The translations under genes and the position numbers were made by a program. This document shows, piece by piece, positions 22,764 through 36,400 of a stretch of 64,000 nt of DNA. This DNA comes from Umbilicaria muhlenbergii. Lineage: Eukaryota; Ascomycota; Lecanoromycetes; Umbilicariales; Umbilicariaceae. The notes beneath the pieces are model-generated. The model was given only the letters and a program-made list of their open reading frames with translations, had not been told where the DNA came from and ran no database searches. Position 1 is the first letter of the stretch, and every line of letters starts with the position of its first letter. The stretch is from positions 1,080,575-1,144,574 of the forward strand of contig KK106983.1 of NCBI GenBank assembly GCA_000611775.1, given 5' to 3'.

Positions 22764-25700
22764 ATACAACTCACCTGAATTTCAGTTTGTCAGGGTTGTC
22801 AGCATGAAATTTTCACATTTTTGCCTTTGCATTACAGATGAAGTGTGTTGACTCTCATGTGTCATCTCACACCTGATTCATCAGCTTTCATTTGATGAGG
22901 TATTGAAGCCTGCTGTCATGAACATGATTATTCACAATTGCCTCAACTTCTCACTCATCATCTCAGTTGAGTAGTAGGTCTTTTCCTGTCAATGCAGAGA
23001 ATACATGACATGTGCCTTGAAATGACTTCAATAGAGTGACATTGAATATGTTATAAATGTTTTAATCCTCTGAGAGGTCAAGTTCATACAATGACTGACT
23101 TATCACACATTGTATCATGAATGAGCTGAGCTTTTTTCAATGCAGTTTCTTCATCTGCTTGTTCACTAACACATTCTTTTCATTGATCAGTACTAAATCA
23201 CCTTCTTTGAACATTATCTCTGTTCAGCGCTGATTATAATAATTTACATACATTTCATTAACCTGTCATAACTGCTCCTGAGCTGTTGCAATTTAATCTT
23301 GAAGCTGCTGTGCATCTGCATAAGGTCTTATTTGTTCATGCAAGTGCTGTATAAACAGCTTACTTAAACTCATCTGAGGGTCTCATCTTAAGTTAAGCTG
23401 AAAGGGGCTCTTTCTCATAGCAGCATGTATGAAGTTGTTGTATGAGAACTTCATGCAGAGTAAAAGCTTGACTCAGTCCTCTTGCTGCTCATCAATGAAT
23501 ATGTGTAAATACATCTTCAGGGACTGATTCTGCCTCTTCATTTGACTGTCAGTTTGTGAGTGAAAAGCTGTTGACATGTTATGACAGCATCACATGTGAA
23601 AGCAGAAGCTGATTCACTGCTCTGACATAAACAGCTTGTCTCTGTCTGTGATTAAAACTTTTAACATATCATGATGCTTAAATATGTCCTGAATAAACAC
23701 TTCAATGAAGTCAGCAACTGACATTGTCTTCTGTACTGAAATATAATGAGCCATTTTGATCAACTTATTGACTATGATAAGGATTGAATCTCATGTCATA
23801 CTTTCATATGTGCTGCTCAGTGGCAGATCTGTAATGAAGTTCATTGTCATCATATGTCACAGCTCAATTGAGACTGACAATGAGTTTAATAACTTATATG
23901 ATTTGTGATGAGCTGACTTCACCTTTTGGCATTCAACACAGTCATGACAGTAACATCATACGTCTCTGACAGCATCAGGTTAATCATAAGATCACTGCAT
24001 CAATTCTGCAGTTCTTGACTTCTTGAAATGGCTTGCAAAAACATCATCATGAAATTAACTGATCACTGCATTGTGAAGGGCAGAGTTCTGTGGAATGTAA
24101 ACCTTATCATCATAGTGTATGACATCATCTATTTCTTGCCAACATTTTCATATATCTGACAGTATAAATGTCATATTTGGCTGCATTTCTGATGTCATGA
24201 TCATCTCAGGGTTCATGTTTATATTCATATTTATCATCTCAGACTCAGCCAAGTTGTTTTTATCCTCAAAAGAGGTAGTTAATCCTTGTCATACTCATCA
24301 TATCAAACTGTCTTTCAACTGCTCAGTATGAATCACACATTCAAGTTGTTTGATAAACATTCTTGTATAAGCTGTTATCTCCTCACCTATTAGTGAGTGA
24401 GTAGACATGAGTTGAAGCGCTTCAACAGTGTCAGCAGAAGTGTTATCCTCAATTTAAAGATTAATAAGAACATGACTTGCATCATCATTCATAACTGCAG
24501 TGTTTGCTGAGCTATCCTTGATTGAGTGCTGCTGAGGCTTTGCATACTTAAATTCTCTTATTCAGTCATGACTTGCTTCTTGAGCATGTAGGTCACAGAC
24601 TGCTGATGTTTCAGTTATACTGTCAGCTTCAGTATTCATCATATTGATATATTCATCACAGCTTGCTTCTCAAGCATGTAGATCATGAACTGCTGATGTT
24701 TCAATCATGTCATCAACTTCAGTATTCATCATATTGACATATTCATCACAGCTTGCTTCTTCTTGAGCAGATAAATTCTGCATCACTGATGTTCTGATGA
24801 GATCATCATCTTCAGTGTTCATCATACTGATAATATTCATTGTGACAGGTATGATGTTCTCTTGTCATAACTCTTGTCATACTGAGTGTCTTGACTGCAG
24901 TGTCATTACAGCAAGCATGTATAATTTCTCCTGCACTGACTTATAGTCCTTGCTTTCTAAATGAAAGGACTGTCACATTATTTCAGCAGCAGTTGAGGTA
25001 CTGACAGCCTTCAGCAGTTCATAATCAGGTCATCTTGACAGACTGTCAGCAGAGTTCTTCTTGCCCTCTTGATATGTGATTTTAAAGTCATACTCAGCAA
25101 GCTTTTCAGCTCACTTGAGCTGCCTTCATGTGAGGTTTAAGGTAGTCATGAACCAAACAAGGTTTGCATGATCAGTCAGTATGACAATTTGATGTCTAGC
25201 ACCCTGACAGTAGTGTCATCAATGATGCATGACTTTCATGATGACAAGGAGCTCTTGCTCACCTGTATCATATCAGGTCTCAGTATTTAGCAGCTTCTTG
25301 CTGTAGTAAGCAACTGATAATCAGTGCAATTAACCATTGACCTTGAAGTGTTGCGTCAAGATTTCATCAATTGTGAATTCAGAGGCGTTCATTTCAACCC
25401 TCATGAGTTTGTTTTCATCAAAATAGTGTAATAATGAAGCATTCATGAAGGTCTTCTTCAGAGCATTAAACGCTTTCAATGTGACTCCTGAGAGTGAAAA
25501 AGAGGCAGGTATGATGTTTTCTTATTGTAGCTCTCCTCTGACTTGCAGGTTGCATGCTGAATACTTTGTATTAAATCTTCACAATGAGGTCAAGCTGTTT
25601 TGCTTTCTTTTAGTAGCAGTCTGTTGAGACTGAAGAGGAGAGAGTGATGTATCCTCAGTCTTCTTTTTATTCTTTCCTGTTTTCAGAAGATTTAACAGTG

Positions 25701-28554
25701 ATGCTGCAATTCATGAATAATCTCTTATAAACCTTCAGAAAAAGTTAATGAAGCCTAGAAAGACCTGCAATTCATGAATGTTCTCTGAGGATAGTCATTC
25801 TTCAACGGCGTGAATCCTTTCTGAACTCATATGTATGCCTTTGATATTGATCTTAAACCTCAGGAAGTTCACTTTCATTGCATTAAAGAAGCATTTGCTG
25901 ATCTTAAGATGAAGATCATGACATTGTAATGCAGTTAATACTTGTCATACATGCTCCTCATGTTCAGATTCATCTTTGCTGAAGATCAGGATATCATCTA
26001 GATAAATCATGCAGATTATATCAAGGAACTCATTAAGAGCCTTATCAATGAATGCCTGAAATGTAGCAGGAGCATTCATGAGACTGAAAAACATAACAAG
26101 ATATTTAAACAGGCTGAATCATGTTCAAAATGCTGTTTTCCACTCATCTCCGCCCTTGATTTGTATTTGATTATATGCATTCTTGCAGTTCAGCTTAGTG
26201 AACTTCTTAACTCCTTGAAGATGATTCAACATGTCTGATATAAGTGGTAGTGAGTAGTGATTTTTAATGATAATATCATTCAAGCGCTTATAGTCAATGA
26301 CTAGTCATAGGCTGCCGTCTGATTTTGATACAAACATAACAGGTGAAGCTGCAGGTGATATTAATTTGTGAATTATGCCTGCCTTCATAACATCATCTAG
26401 ATATACCTTCAGTACATTAAGCTCAGCTGAAGACATCAAATATAACTTTCTGAATGAAGGTTGCTGCTCTGATTTCAAGTCAATGACATGATCATGTGAA
26501 CCTCTCTCAGGTAAAGATTACTTCTCAGCTGCTTAAAATATGTCTGTGAAGTCATGATATTCAGAAGGTAGACTGTCATAGACCTTGTTGTATTCTTTAT
26601 CATATCACAATGAGTTCATCTGTAGGGTATATTTTTCCATATCAGCCACTAGGTCCGCCAGCCCTATAAAGCAGTCAGTAATGATGAGGTTGTTCATATG
26701 TAGAACATTCTTCAACACCTTCTTTTCATCAGAAATAAATATACAGTGTGAAATAGTATGTTTTGACTTTCTTCATAGGAATTTACCTGTATCATAGTAG
26801 TGATTTGAGTTTGCATGAACTAGAAATGATAGCCTGAGGACAAAAGGAGCTGATGTGTTGTCTTGTGTGACAAAGAAATGATTGCTATAGTGATAGAGTT
26901 GACTGTCAGTGTCATATGCTGTAATCATCAGTATGACAGACTCTGATAGCTCAATCACATTACCTCATGCATTGCCTTGAGCCTCATAGGATTCAGTTGA
27001 TAAAGACAGTTTATTGACAACATCTCATGTGATTATATTGCCCTGGCTGCTGTTGTTGATAATATATGAATATCTTTTCTTCAGATCATCTCTTATTGTA
27101 TGAGAGTTCACCTTTAGCTGCCCTGATATCAGATGTGAGATATCATCAATGATAAATAAAAAGGCAAGCTGAAGGTTGATCATGAGTCATTTATTCACAT
27201 CAATCATGATAATGACTGCTGTTGATCATCTCATCATACATTCATTTGTTCAATGACTGATGACTTCACACTTGATACAGAGGCCTGCTGCTTTTTGTGC
27301 ATTCACTTCATTCTTAGAAATAAAGTCTTCTTGTCAGCATGAGGGTCTTGTGAACATCTGTGTTGTTGTCATGATCACTTTCTCTGCAACTGGTATGTGA
27401 TTTAAATTTCAGCTTTGATCATGATTACTTTCTTGATAAAAGCCTCATGAATTGTTTCCTCTTCTGCAGTTGAATTGTTGAGGGTGAGAGGTTTATTATT
27501 CAGTGAAAGATTCTTTTCTGTCATAGTATGACGTCTGTGTCATACTTTTGTCATTGTTGTCAGTTTTGCTTTGATGATCCTTTTTGGTGTTTGAGCGGCT
27601 TCAGAACAGTTCATGATTGATGATGATGTCAAGATGTGCTGAAATTTCCTGCATTGACTGTCTTGCAACCTGCGTCAGATCTCAACATCATAATTCAGTC
27701 AGGACATGATGAGGAAGCCTTGATCATCAGTGATCTTAAATGAGCGTCTCACTGATCTCTTTGTGTGAGGTTGAAAGAAAGTGATAGAGTTCTGATAATC
27801 TGTCATATCAAGAGGTGATTATATCATGATTGCAGAGTTCAGCTGCATTGAAGGTGATGATATTTCATTCATTCATGTCTTCATCAGAGGATAGGTTCTT
27901 CTTTAAAACCTTTAAAAAGTTGTTGTAAATGATTCAAATGTGATCATGCTGCTCTTTTTGCTTTCATCAGTTGCTCATGACTGTTTTCTCAAGGTAGGTG
28001 CCTGCTCAGATGATGAAATCTCATTCAGTAGGAAATTGCTCTGGCATCAGCTTCTGATTTTGATTGATTTCATTCAGATATTCTTAAAGTTTTCATCTCA
28101 TGACTTTGATGCCTCCTGCATAGAGATGAGGCTCTCATGGCTTTATAAGGCATCAAAAAGGGGGAGGTGTGATGTCTGTTGTAGCTCAACATCATAGTTC
28201 ATGTGATGAACCTGCATCATTTTTTGAGTTTATCATAATTGAAGGATTTTCTTGCAGGCATTAATTGAGCTCTTGAAGCTCCCTTTTATTATCCTTAAAC
28301 TCAATTTCTTGTCATACATGTTGTAATTGTAGTTGCTGACGCTTGATGACCTCCTGATTATGAGCAGTGACTGCCTCAAGATCTTCAATGATGTCATCAG
28401 GGTTGCCTGCAGCAATATGTTCATCATCATCAATGATGTCAGAAGTAGGGGTATCAATGACTGATAATGTAAACCTGCTAATTGAAGGGCCTGTCTCAGC
28501 TTGATTGTTGACTGTTTCACTGACCTGATGAGATTGAAGCGTTGATGTCATCAT
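22764..28554 (-). pseudogene. gag-pol remnant of element IV (gag, RT, RNase H, integrase, chromodomain)
   Basis: Gag begins at 28554 with an open 80-codon start (MMTSTLQSHQVSETVNNQAE) and its CCHC knuckle lies near 27,250-27,290. RT spans about 26,600-25,700, RNase H about 25,480-25,100, integrase about 24,100-23,400 and the chromodomain about 22,990-22,790. Each matches element III in the same order. Frames are interrupted throughout, chiefly by TGA. It is contiguous in one piece, so it is the best template for defining the family. Confidence 0.82.
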
Positions 28555-28607
28555 GTCTTATTTGCTTTCAACATGACTGTTCGCCTGAAGGTACTGAGTG
28601 ATCAGTA

Positions 28608-28889
28608 TGTAAGAGGCGGGGTGTATGACAGAGTGTCATAGCAGTGTTTGAATGAAGTGTCATAAGCAAAAGTCATGATAAGGTTAATGCAGTGGTTATA
28701 CATCTTCTATTCAGTGACAAAACTGATCACTGAGGAAGCAGGTTTCTGAACCTCCTTGTGAAGAGTTTTCACTTGATGTCAAGGCGCTAGGCGCTGAGTC
28801 ATTATATTTATATAATGTCATACTATAGTGTTGTACTATAGTGTTGTATTAATGTCATACTGTCATACTATTATATGGTGACCCTGACA
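28608..28889 (-). repeat. LTR B3 (element IV, 5' LTR)
   Basis: 282 bp, followed by ACATG at 28890-28894. Same preserved GGCGCT/TGAGTCA block and TATA-like sequence. Confidence 0.92.
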
Positions 28890-28894
28890 ACATG

Positions 28895-31258
28895 AAGGCA
28901 GCTCAAGTGAGCTGAAAAGCTCACTGAGTATGACTTTAAGATCACATATCAAGAGGGCAAGAAGAACTCTGTTGATGATTTATTAAAATGACCTGATTAT
29001 GAACTGCTGAAGGCTGTCAGTACCTTCATTATTATTAAAATAATGCAACAGTCCTTCTATTTAAGAAGCAAGAATTATAAGTCAGTGCAGAAGAAATTAT
29101 ACATGCTTGCTGCAATGACACTGCAGTCAAGACGCTCAGTATGACAGAAGTTATGATAAGAGAACATCATATCTGTCACAATGAATACTACTGATACAAT
29201 GAACACTGAAGATGACAGTCTCATTGAAACATCAGCAGTGTGAAATCTATCTGCTTAAGAAGAAGCAAGCTGTGATGAATATGTTAATATGATGAATACT
29301 GAAGCTGACAGCATGATTGAAACATCAGCAGTTCATGATCTACATGCTCAAGAAGCAAGCTGTGATGAATATATCAATATGATGAATACTGAAGCTGATG
29401 ATACAACTGAAACATCAGCAGTTCATGACCTACATGCTCAAGAAGCAAGCCGTGACTGAATAAGAGAATTTAAATATGCAGAGCCTCAGCAGCACTCAAT
29501 CAAGAATAATTTAATAAACACTGCAGTTATGAACAGTGATGCAAGTCATGTTTTTATTAATCTTTAAATTGAGGATAACACTTCTGCTGACATTGTTGAA
29601 GCGCTTCAACTCATGTCTACTCACTCATCAATAAGTGAGGAGATAACAGCTTATATAAGAATATTTATTAAACAACTTGAACATGTGATTCATACTGAGC
29701 AGTTGAAAGACAGTTTGATATGATGAATATGACAGGGATTAACTACCCCTCTTGAAGATAAAAACAACTTGACTGAGTCTGAGATGATAAATATGAATAT
29801 AGACATGAACCCTGAGATGATCATGACATTAAAGATGCAGCCAAATATGACATTTATACTGTCAAATATATGAAAATGTTGGCAAGAAATAGATGATGTT
29901 GTACATTATAATGATAAGATTTATGTTCCACAGAACTCTGCCCTTCACAATGCAGTGATCAGTTGATTTCATGATGATGTTTTTGCAAGTCATTTCAGGA
30001 AGTCAAGAATTATAAAATTAATGCAGTGATCTTATGACTGACCTGATGCTGTCAGAGATATATGATGTTACTGTCATGATTATATTGAATGTCAAAAGGT
30101 GAAGTCAGCTCATTACAAATTATATGAATTATTAAACTCATTATCAGTCCTGAAAGTATCATGACATATGATGACAATGAACTTCATTATGAACCTGTCA
30201 TCAAGCAGCACATATGAAAGTATGACATGAGATTCAATTCTCATCATAATTGATAAGTTGATTAAAATGACTCATTATATTTTTATACAGAAGACAATGT
30301 CAGTTGCTGACTTCATTGAAGTGTTTATTCAGGACATTATTAAGCATCATGATGTGTCAAAAGTTCTAATCACAGACAGAGATAAACTTTTTACATCAGA
30401 GCAATGAATCAACTTCTGCTTTCACATGCAGTGCTGTCATAACATGTCAACAGCTTTTCACTCACAAACTGATGATTAAACAGAGAGGCAGAATCAGTCT
30501 CTGAAGACATATTTATACATATTTGTTGATGAGCAGTAAGAGGACTGAGTGAAGTTTCTACTCTGCATGAAGTTCTCATACAACAACTTCATACATGCTG
30601 CTACAGGAAAAAGCCCCTTTCAGTTTAACTTAAAGTGAGACCCTCAGATGAGTCTAAGTAAGCTGCTTATACAGCACTCACATGAATAAATAAGACCTTA
30701 TGCAGATGCACAGCAGCTTTAAGATTAAATTGCAACAACTCAAGAGCAGTTATGACAGATTAATAAGATGTATGTAAATTATTATAATCAACGCTGAATG
30801 AAGATAACATTCAAAGAAGGTGATTTAGTACTGATCAATGAAAAGAATGTGTCAATGAACAAACAGATGAAGAAACTGCATTGAAAAAAACTCAGCTCAT
30901 TCATGATATGAAATGTGATAAGTCAATCATAATATGAACTTGACCTCTCAGAGGATCAAAACATTTATAATGTATTCAACATCACTCTATTGAAGTCATT
31001 TTAAGACACACATCATGTGTTTTCTGCATTAACAGGAAAAGACCTACTACTCAACTGAGATGATGAGTGAAAAGTTGAGGCAATTGTGAATAATCATGTT
31101 CATGACAGCAGGCTTTAATACCTCATTAAATGAAAGCTGATGAATCAGGTGTGAGATGACACATGAGAGTCAACACACTTCATCTGCAATGTAAAGACAA
31201 AGATGCAGAAATTTCATGCTGACAATCTTGACAAACTGAAATCTGAGTGAGTCATACA
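28895..31258 (+). pseudogene. Integrase and chromodomain remnant of element III
   Basis: Continues pol of element III after element IV. The RNase H end/connection (YDFKITYQEGKKNSVDDLL) is followed by a spacer with a repeated unit (NMMNTEAD...ETSAVHDLHAQEASCDEY). The integrase HHCC zinc region is at about 29,920-30,100 and the core at about 30,120-30,620 (LITDRDKLFTSEQ, STAFHSQTDD). A chromodomain is at about 31,030-31,240 (VEAIVNNHVHDSRL, YLIKWKLMNQVWDDTWE). A chromodomain fused to integrase is the hallmark of chromoviruses, where it targets integration to modified histones. Non-functional because of many stops. Confidence 0.85.
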
Positions 31259-31260
31259 AT

Positions 31261-31420
31261 GTGACTCTTCAAGGTTGATTGAGAAGCTGTCACAAAAGTC
31301 ATGAGCCTTAAGATGTGACTCTTCAAGGTTGATTGAGAAGCTGTCACAAAAGTCATGAGTTTTAAGATGTGACTCTTCAAGGTTGATTAAGAAGCTGTCA
31401 CAAAAGTCATGAGTTTTAAC
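31261..31420 (+). repeat. Three-copy 54-bp tandem repeat downstream of the chromodomain (element III)
   Basis: Units start at 31261, 31315 and 31369 with GTGACTCTTCAAGGTTGATT. The 54-bp period is a whole number of codons, and the plus frame reads DSSRLIEKLSQKS in each, so the repeat may have been coding. The equivalent in element IV is at 22602-22763. Confidence 0.85.
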
Positions 31421-32142
31421 AATTGAAAACTTTGTCAGCTTTGTTAACCTGATCTTTTATGATGAAGCCTGTGCTTTACAACAAGTATGACAGAGGCTAT
31501 GATGCTACAATGTTATGACAGGATCTTTAATAAGATTACTGCATAAACTACATTATAACAGACATGTCACATTGCAGAGAATCAGAGAACACTCAAGTGC
31601 AGAAGCATTTCATTTCAGATCTGAAGATTAAAGTGAACTTGAAGTCAACATCTTGCACTCAACTCCTCATCAGTGTTGTGTTAAATTATTCTCATTTATC
31701 TACTTATCTTCTGCTGTCTTAAACTCTTCTTCATTGTCTGATGAAGCCTCTGATCTCATCTTCTTAATGCAGTGCTGCTCACAGAGTTTGATATACTCTT
31801 GATGATGACAAGATTAATGAGCATTGAGGATGCAAAGAGCATGAGCAGTGCTTTTCAGCAAGACAGCAAGAGCTTAAATGAGCTTCTCAAAACTACTGAA
31901 TTAACATTAATCATCTCATTATGAATGCCGTGAGACTCATGTTGAGGAGTGATTGCAGAGAGCATGAAGGATACTGATAATAATTGATAAAAGACAGCAG
32001 TATAAGAATCTGATGATCAGTCATTAAATGCTATGACTAATTAACAATGCAAAAGTACAACATAAAGTATGACAAAAGTATGACATAAAGTATGACACTT
32101 TGTCATACTAAACAAAACAAAAGAGGATTGAGGAAGGCAGAC

Positions 32143-32670
32143 TTATGATGTGTTATCACTCCTCTGATCATCATAAACACATGCTGAGACAACAACATCA
32201 GAGCTCTCAGAGTCAAGAGCAGTGATGATTGAAGACTCTGTCATGCATTACTCATGAGGATTGCAGAGAGATATACAACATGTGCAGACTCCTCTGTCTG
32301 ACACAAAGCAGTGATCAACTTCAGCTCTTATACAAGAGTCACAGTGAGCAGTACTTGACAACATGTGACTGAGGTTCTCTTAAATCACACACTCATGATG
32401 ATGAGCCTGCTGCACATGAGCCGGCAGCAAGATATCATCATGACATCACACAGAGTAAAAACTGCTGCTGAAGACATCACTTAAAGATAAATGCTTGATC
32501 TTCTTCAAGTGTTGAACAGTCAATTTTATCACTCTGTTTCCTCATCTCTTTCTGAAGGTGTTAATTATCACAGTTTCATTCACTGACTCTGACTTAAAGC
32601 CCTCCTCATCACATTAAGCCTGAAGCTCAACAGGCTTCCCTGATGAAGATGAGTCTTCACTGTTGTTCAT
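32143..32670 (-). pseudogene. Antisense reading frame of family B element (copy in III)
   Basis: A 528-bp frame opposite to gag-pol, between the chromodomain region and the 3' LTR. It starts ATGAACAACAGTGAAGAC at 32670 and ends TAA at 32143. A TATA-like box (about 32,704-32,711) precedes it. The frame holds five stops here, but it matches the element IV copy (21363-21890) codon for codon with no indel. The C-terminal half is Cys-rich (TAHCDSCIRAEVDHCFVSD, CTCCISLCN). I do not recognise the protein. See the paired entry and the finding. Confidence 0.55.
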
Positions 32671-33172
32671 GATCATGAGTTTAAGAGTTTAAGTATTGAT
32701 TGCTTATATACTATGTTAGCATTCATATGAGGTATGACAGAAAGTATGACACTGCAAATGAGGCATGAACTGCAAGCTTCATGATGCTCTCTTCATGAGG
32801 TGAACATCTCTGCAATGAGGGATGATGTCATGAAGTCATCAGGTCACTCAATGAGCTGTGAAAAAGTCATGAGAAGTATGATGACATGTTATAATAAAAA
32901 TGATGAAGAAGAAACACAAGAGAAGAGGTGTTTTAAACTTATAATAAACATTGTGATTTTTGATGATTATATTATGAAGAAAGCTTACTGCCAGCGTGAT
33001 ATCATCACAATTAAGTGAGGGCATGTGATCAGTCTTATTTTAATGCAGTCTCATGTGATCATCTTACAAGCTTAATGCACTCACTCTACAACCTCAACTG
33101 TTATGATGTTGTAATGAAGTTTATGAGCAGTCAGTTGACTTCAGGGATGACGTCATGAGAAGGAGAATGCTG

Positions 33173-33492
33173 TGTCAGGATCATCATATAATAGTATAAA
33201 ATTAAAGTCATCATATAATAATATGACAGTACAACACTAGTATGACATTAGTACAACATTATAGTATGACACTATAGTATGACATTATATAAATATGATG
33301 ACTCAGCGCCTAGCGCCTTGACATTAAGTAAAACTTTTCACAAGGAGGTTCAGAAACCTGCTTCCTCAGTGATCAGTTTTGTCACTGAATAAAAGATGTA
33401 TAATCATTGCATTGACCTCATCATGATTATATTGCTTATGACACTTCATTCAAACATCATTATGATGACTGTCATATACTCACTTTTTTACA
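33173..33492 (+). repeat. LTR B4 (element III, 3' LTR)
   Basis: 320 bp, TGTCAGG... to ...TTTTTACA, followed by GTGAT. Same TATA, TGACTCA and AGCGCC block as B1. Confidence 0.9.
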
Positions 33493-33497
33493 GTGAT

Positions 33498-36400
33498 GTT
33501 CTTTTTTTTCTGAGTGATCAACTCATCATGTTTTCTTGTTAAAGCATCAACAATGATGTTGACTGTTCCTGAGCAGTAGATAATCTTGAAGTTGTAATTT
33601 ATTACAATATCAGCTCATCTAGCTTGTCATGAATTGAGTAATCACTTGATGATAAAGTACTTTAAAGCATGATGATCTGTAATTGTGACAAAAGAGGTTG
33701 CTTGTAAGCTTAATAACATGTCACATCATTCTTGAAGGGCTTTAACAACTGTTAACATCTCTTTGTCATGAATCTCATATCACATTTCCTCAGGTGACAT
33801 TGTCTTTGAGAAGTAAATTGCAGATTTTCACTTGTTATTTTTCTGTTGCTGAGTGAGCACTTTTGCAACAACTTCATCACTGATGTCTGTCTTCATTCAA
33901 GTTTTCAAATAGGGTGAGTAGTGAGCTCAGACAATGTTTGATAACATTAACTCTTTTGCCTTTTTAAAAGCTTGAATTTTCAGCTCTTCTAAGGGGTGCT
34001 AAGCCCCTTTTGCAGTCAGCTTTATCAACAGGTGTACAACTCAACCTCATTTTTTTAATGAATAACAATAAAAGTTGCAGAATCTCAGGAAGAATTAAAT
34101 TTCCTTAATTAATTTCAGTAACAGTTAATTCTTAATGACAGAAACTTTGTCTGAGTTCATTGTAATATCTTCAATGCTGATGATGAAGCTCAGAAACTTG
34201 ATAAATTAAATATTGAACTCACTTTTTTTTATGTTTACTTGTAAGCTTGCTTTCTTAAGGTGTTGAAGCACCTTTTTAACTTGAGTGTCATGTTTCAATG
34301 AATTCTTTAAGTAAATTAAAATATCATTCACATAAGCTGTGCAGAAATCATTCAGGTAATTGAATAAGATGTTGTTAATATATTTTTAAAAAAAGATGAG
34401 TCTGTTGCAAAGACTGAAAGATAAGATTTTGTATTTGTAGAATCTGTACCTCATCTGAAAAGTGATTAAATTCTTAATAAACTTCTTCATCTGTATTTGA
34501 TAAAACACCTGCTTAACATTCAGCTTAATAAAAACCTTTGCTTTAGTCAGTCATGCTAAGGTCTCTTTAATTAAAGACAAGAAGTACTTATTCTTCTTAA
34601 TGATTGCATTAAGCTTTCAGTAATCAACATAAAAACATCACCCTTCTTCAAGTTTCTTTGCAAAGAGAACTGATGACATGTAAAAAGTATCATTAAAGAT
34701 TATGAAATTCTTTTTCAGATGATCTTCAAGATAAGCTTTAATTAACTTCAACTGCTTTAATGACATGCTGTACAAGAAGCTTGAGGTCAAGTTGTTTTCA
34801 TCTTTCAAGATGATATCATGATTCACTTTTTTCTTATGTAAAGGCAGCTGATCTGATGCTGTCTTGTTAAAAATCTTCACAAACTCTTAATACTGATGAG
34901 GTAATTTTTCTTTTACTCTTTGATTCAACTTCATTTTATTCTACAACAGCAAACAGGGGTTCCTTCAGTCCTTTATCAGATGATCAACTTCATGAATGTT
35001 AATAATGTTAATAATCACTTCTTCTTTTTTAACATTGCATAGAAAGTTTCCTGCTTTCAGAAGTGCAATATTCACTCTTTGATAAAGAGGAGGTTTATGA
35101 TTCTTTGATTTTTTTACATTTAATGAACTTTGACCTTCATTCATTGAACTACTCATGTGATTTATTAAATCTTTCTTTTCATTCAGCTGTTTTTTCATCT
35201 TATTAATGTTGATCTGCTGTTAAGTTTTTCATGTCTTTGGTTGTGCCTGTAGCTGCAGGACTGACTTTTTAAGTGATTTAATAAATCTTTTCTTTCACTC
35301 ATTTAATCTTGTTGAATGTTCAGCATCCTTAGAGTCAACTTTATTAAACATCATTATGATTTCATCTCTTTCTGCTCTTCTTAAAATCTAAGTTGATGTT
35401 GCTGCCTCATGTAAATTATCATGTCATTCAGCATCTGCCTGATGTTTTAATTTAACTTCTGATAACTGTAATTTTCACCTTGATATCATCAAGTTTTTAC
35501 TTGCCTGATATTGAGCCTCCTCAGGTCAAATCAACTTTTGATTAAAATAATCAATTAATATCTTAATCTTCTTGAATCATTTTCTCTCAATCAGAACATC
35601 ATGCCTGCTGATGTCATAAAACAAGAAATGAGTAAGAATTCATCTTTTATTAATCATTAAGTTTGCTGTAAATGTTCTGAAGATCACCTCAGCATTTTGA
35701 TTATTATATTTTGTTAAAAAAACTGACCTCTGTGCTGTCTTGATGTATAATTGCAGATGCTTTTTCACAAATTTAAAGTGCTTCTTGTGAATGAAAGTCT
35801 TTTCAGCAACATCAGTGTTTAGCAGAGCTGCTACTCTTATGATTAAATCATTAACTGCAAGTTGATAATCTCAGGTTAATGATGATCTCTTTAAAATGTT
35901 TAACATTTTCATCTTGTTTATCTTTGCTCCTTTCATTGACTTTAAAGTGAAGACTTCATTTAAAGTAGCTCATTTTCTGAATCTGAATGATTAAAGTCTA
36001 CAGCCTTTGTCTTAGCTTTCTTTGACTTATCAGGATAATCTCTCACCAGGTGTTTTTTCTTATTGCAGATGTAACAAGTTATGTTAATTAACATTAACTT
36101 AATTGCTTCTCATGCAACAGTGATGATTATGATGATTGTCTTCTTTTCAAATTTAAAAGCTGATTATTTCCTCTGCAGCTTTCATTGATTCTTTCATTTC
36201 TTAATTTTTTCATCTGCTTTAACAAGATCTCTCATGAACTGTTGAGCCTTTTTATAATAAATGTCAAATGACATGTCCTCATCAATGACATAAATTTTCA
36301 TTTGAACTTGAAGTGAATTGTATAACTTGTTGTGAATTTCCTCTTTTCACTGATTTATTGACATCTTCACTGAGTTCATCAGTCATAGAAACTCTGACTG

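Larger units (their letters stand above)
20588..28889 (-). mobile_element. Chromovirus-type Ty3/gypsy element IV (family B), full length
   Basis: 8,302 bp, inserted in reverse into the RNase H region of element III, with duplication ACATG at 20583-20587 and 28890-28894. LTRs are 20588-20869 and 28608-28889 (both 282 bp, TGTAAGAGG...CCCTGACA), shorter than the LTRs of III because III carries an extra partial repeat at its outer end. It is the most complete copy of the family: gag from 28554, RT, RNase H, integrase, chromodomain, 54-bp repeats and the antisense frame are all present in order. All coding is broken by stops. Confidence 0.93.
16777..33492 (+). mobile_element. Chromovirus-type Ty3/gypsy element III (family B), interrupted
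   Basis: Inserted into element II with duplication GTGAT (16772-16776 and 33493-33497). LTRs are 16777-17096 and 33173-33492, both 320 bp; the left one starts TATCA where the right keeps TGTCA, an expected G-to-A change. It is plus-oriented: gag from 17148, protease, RT and RNase H to 20587, then (after element IV) connection, integrase and a chromodomain to about 31,240. Downstream are a three-copy 54-bp repeat and an antisense reading frame before the 3' LTR. Confidence 0.9.

Noticed and set aside
32800-33018. 72-codon plus frame before LTR B4
   Set aside because: Low-complexity Met/Lys-rich frame in the 3' untranslated/polypurine region; its counterpart in element IV is not preserved.
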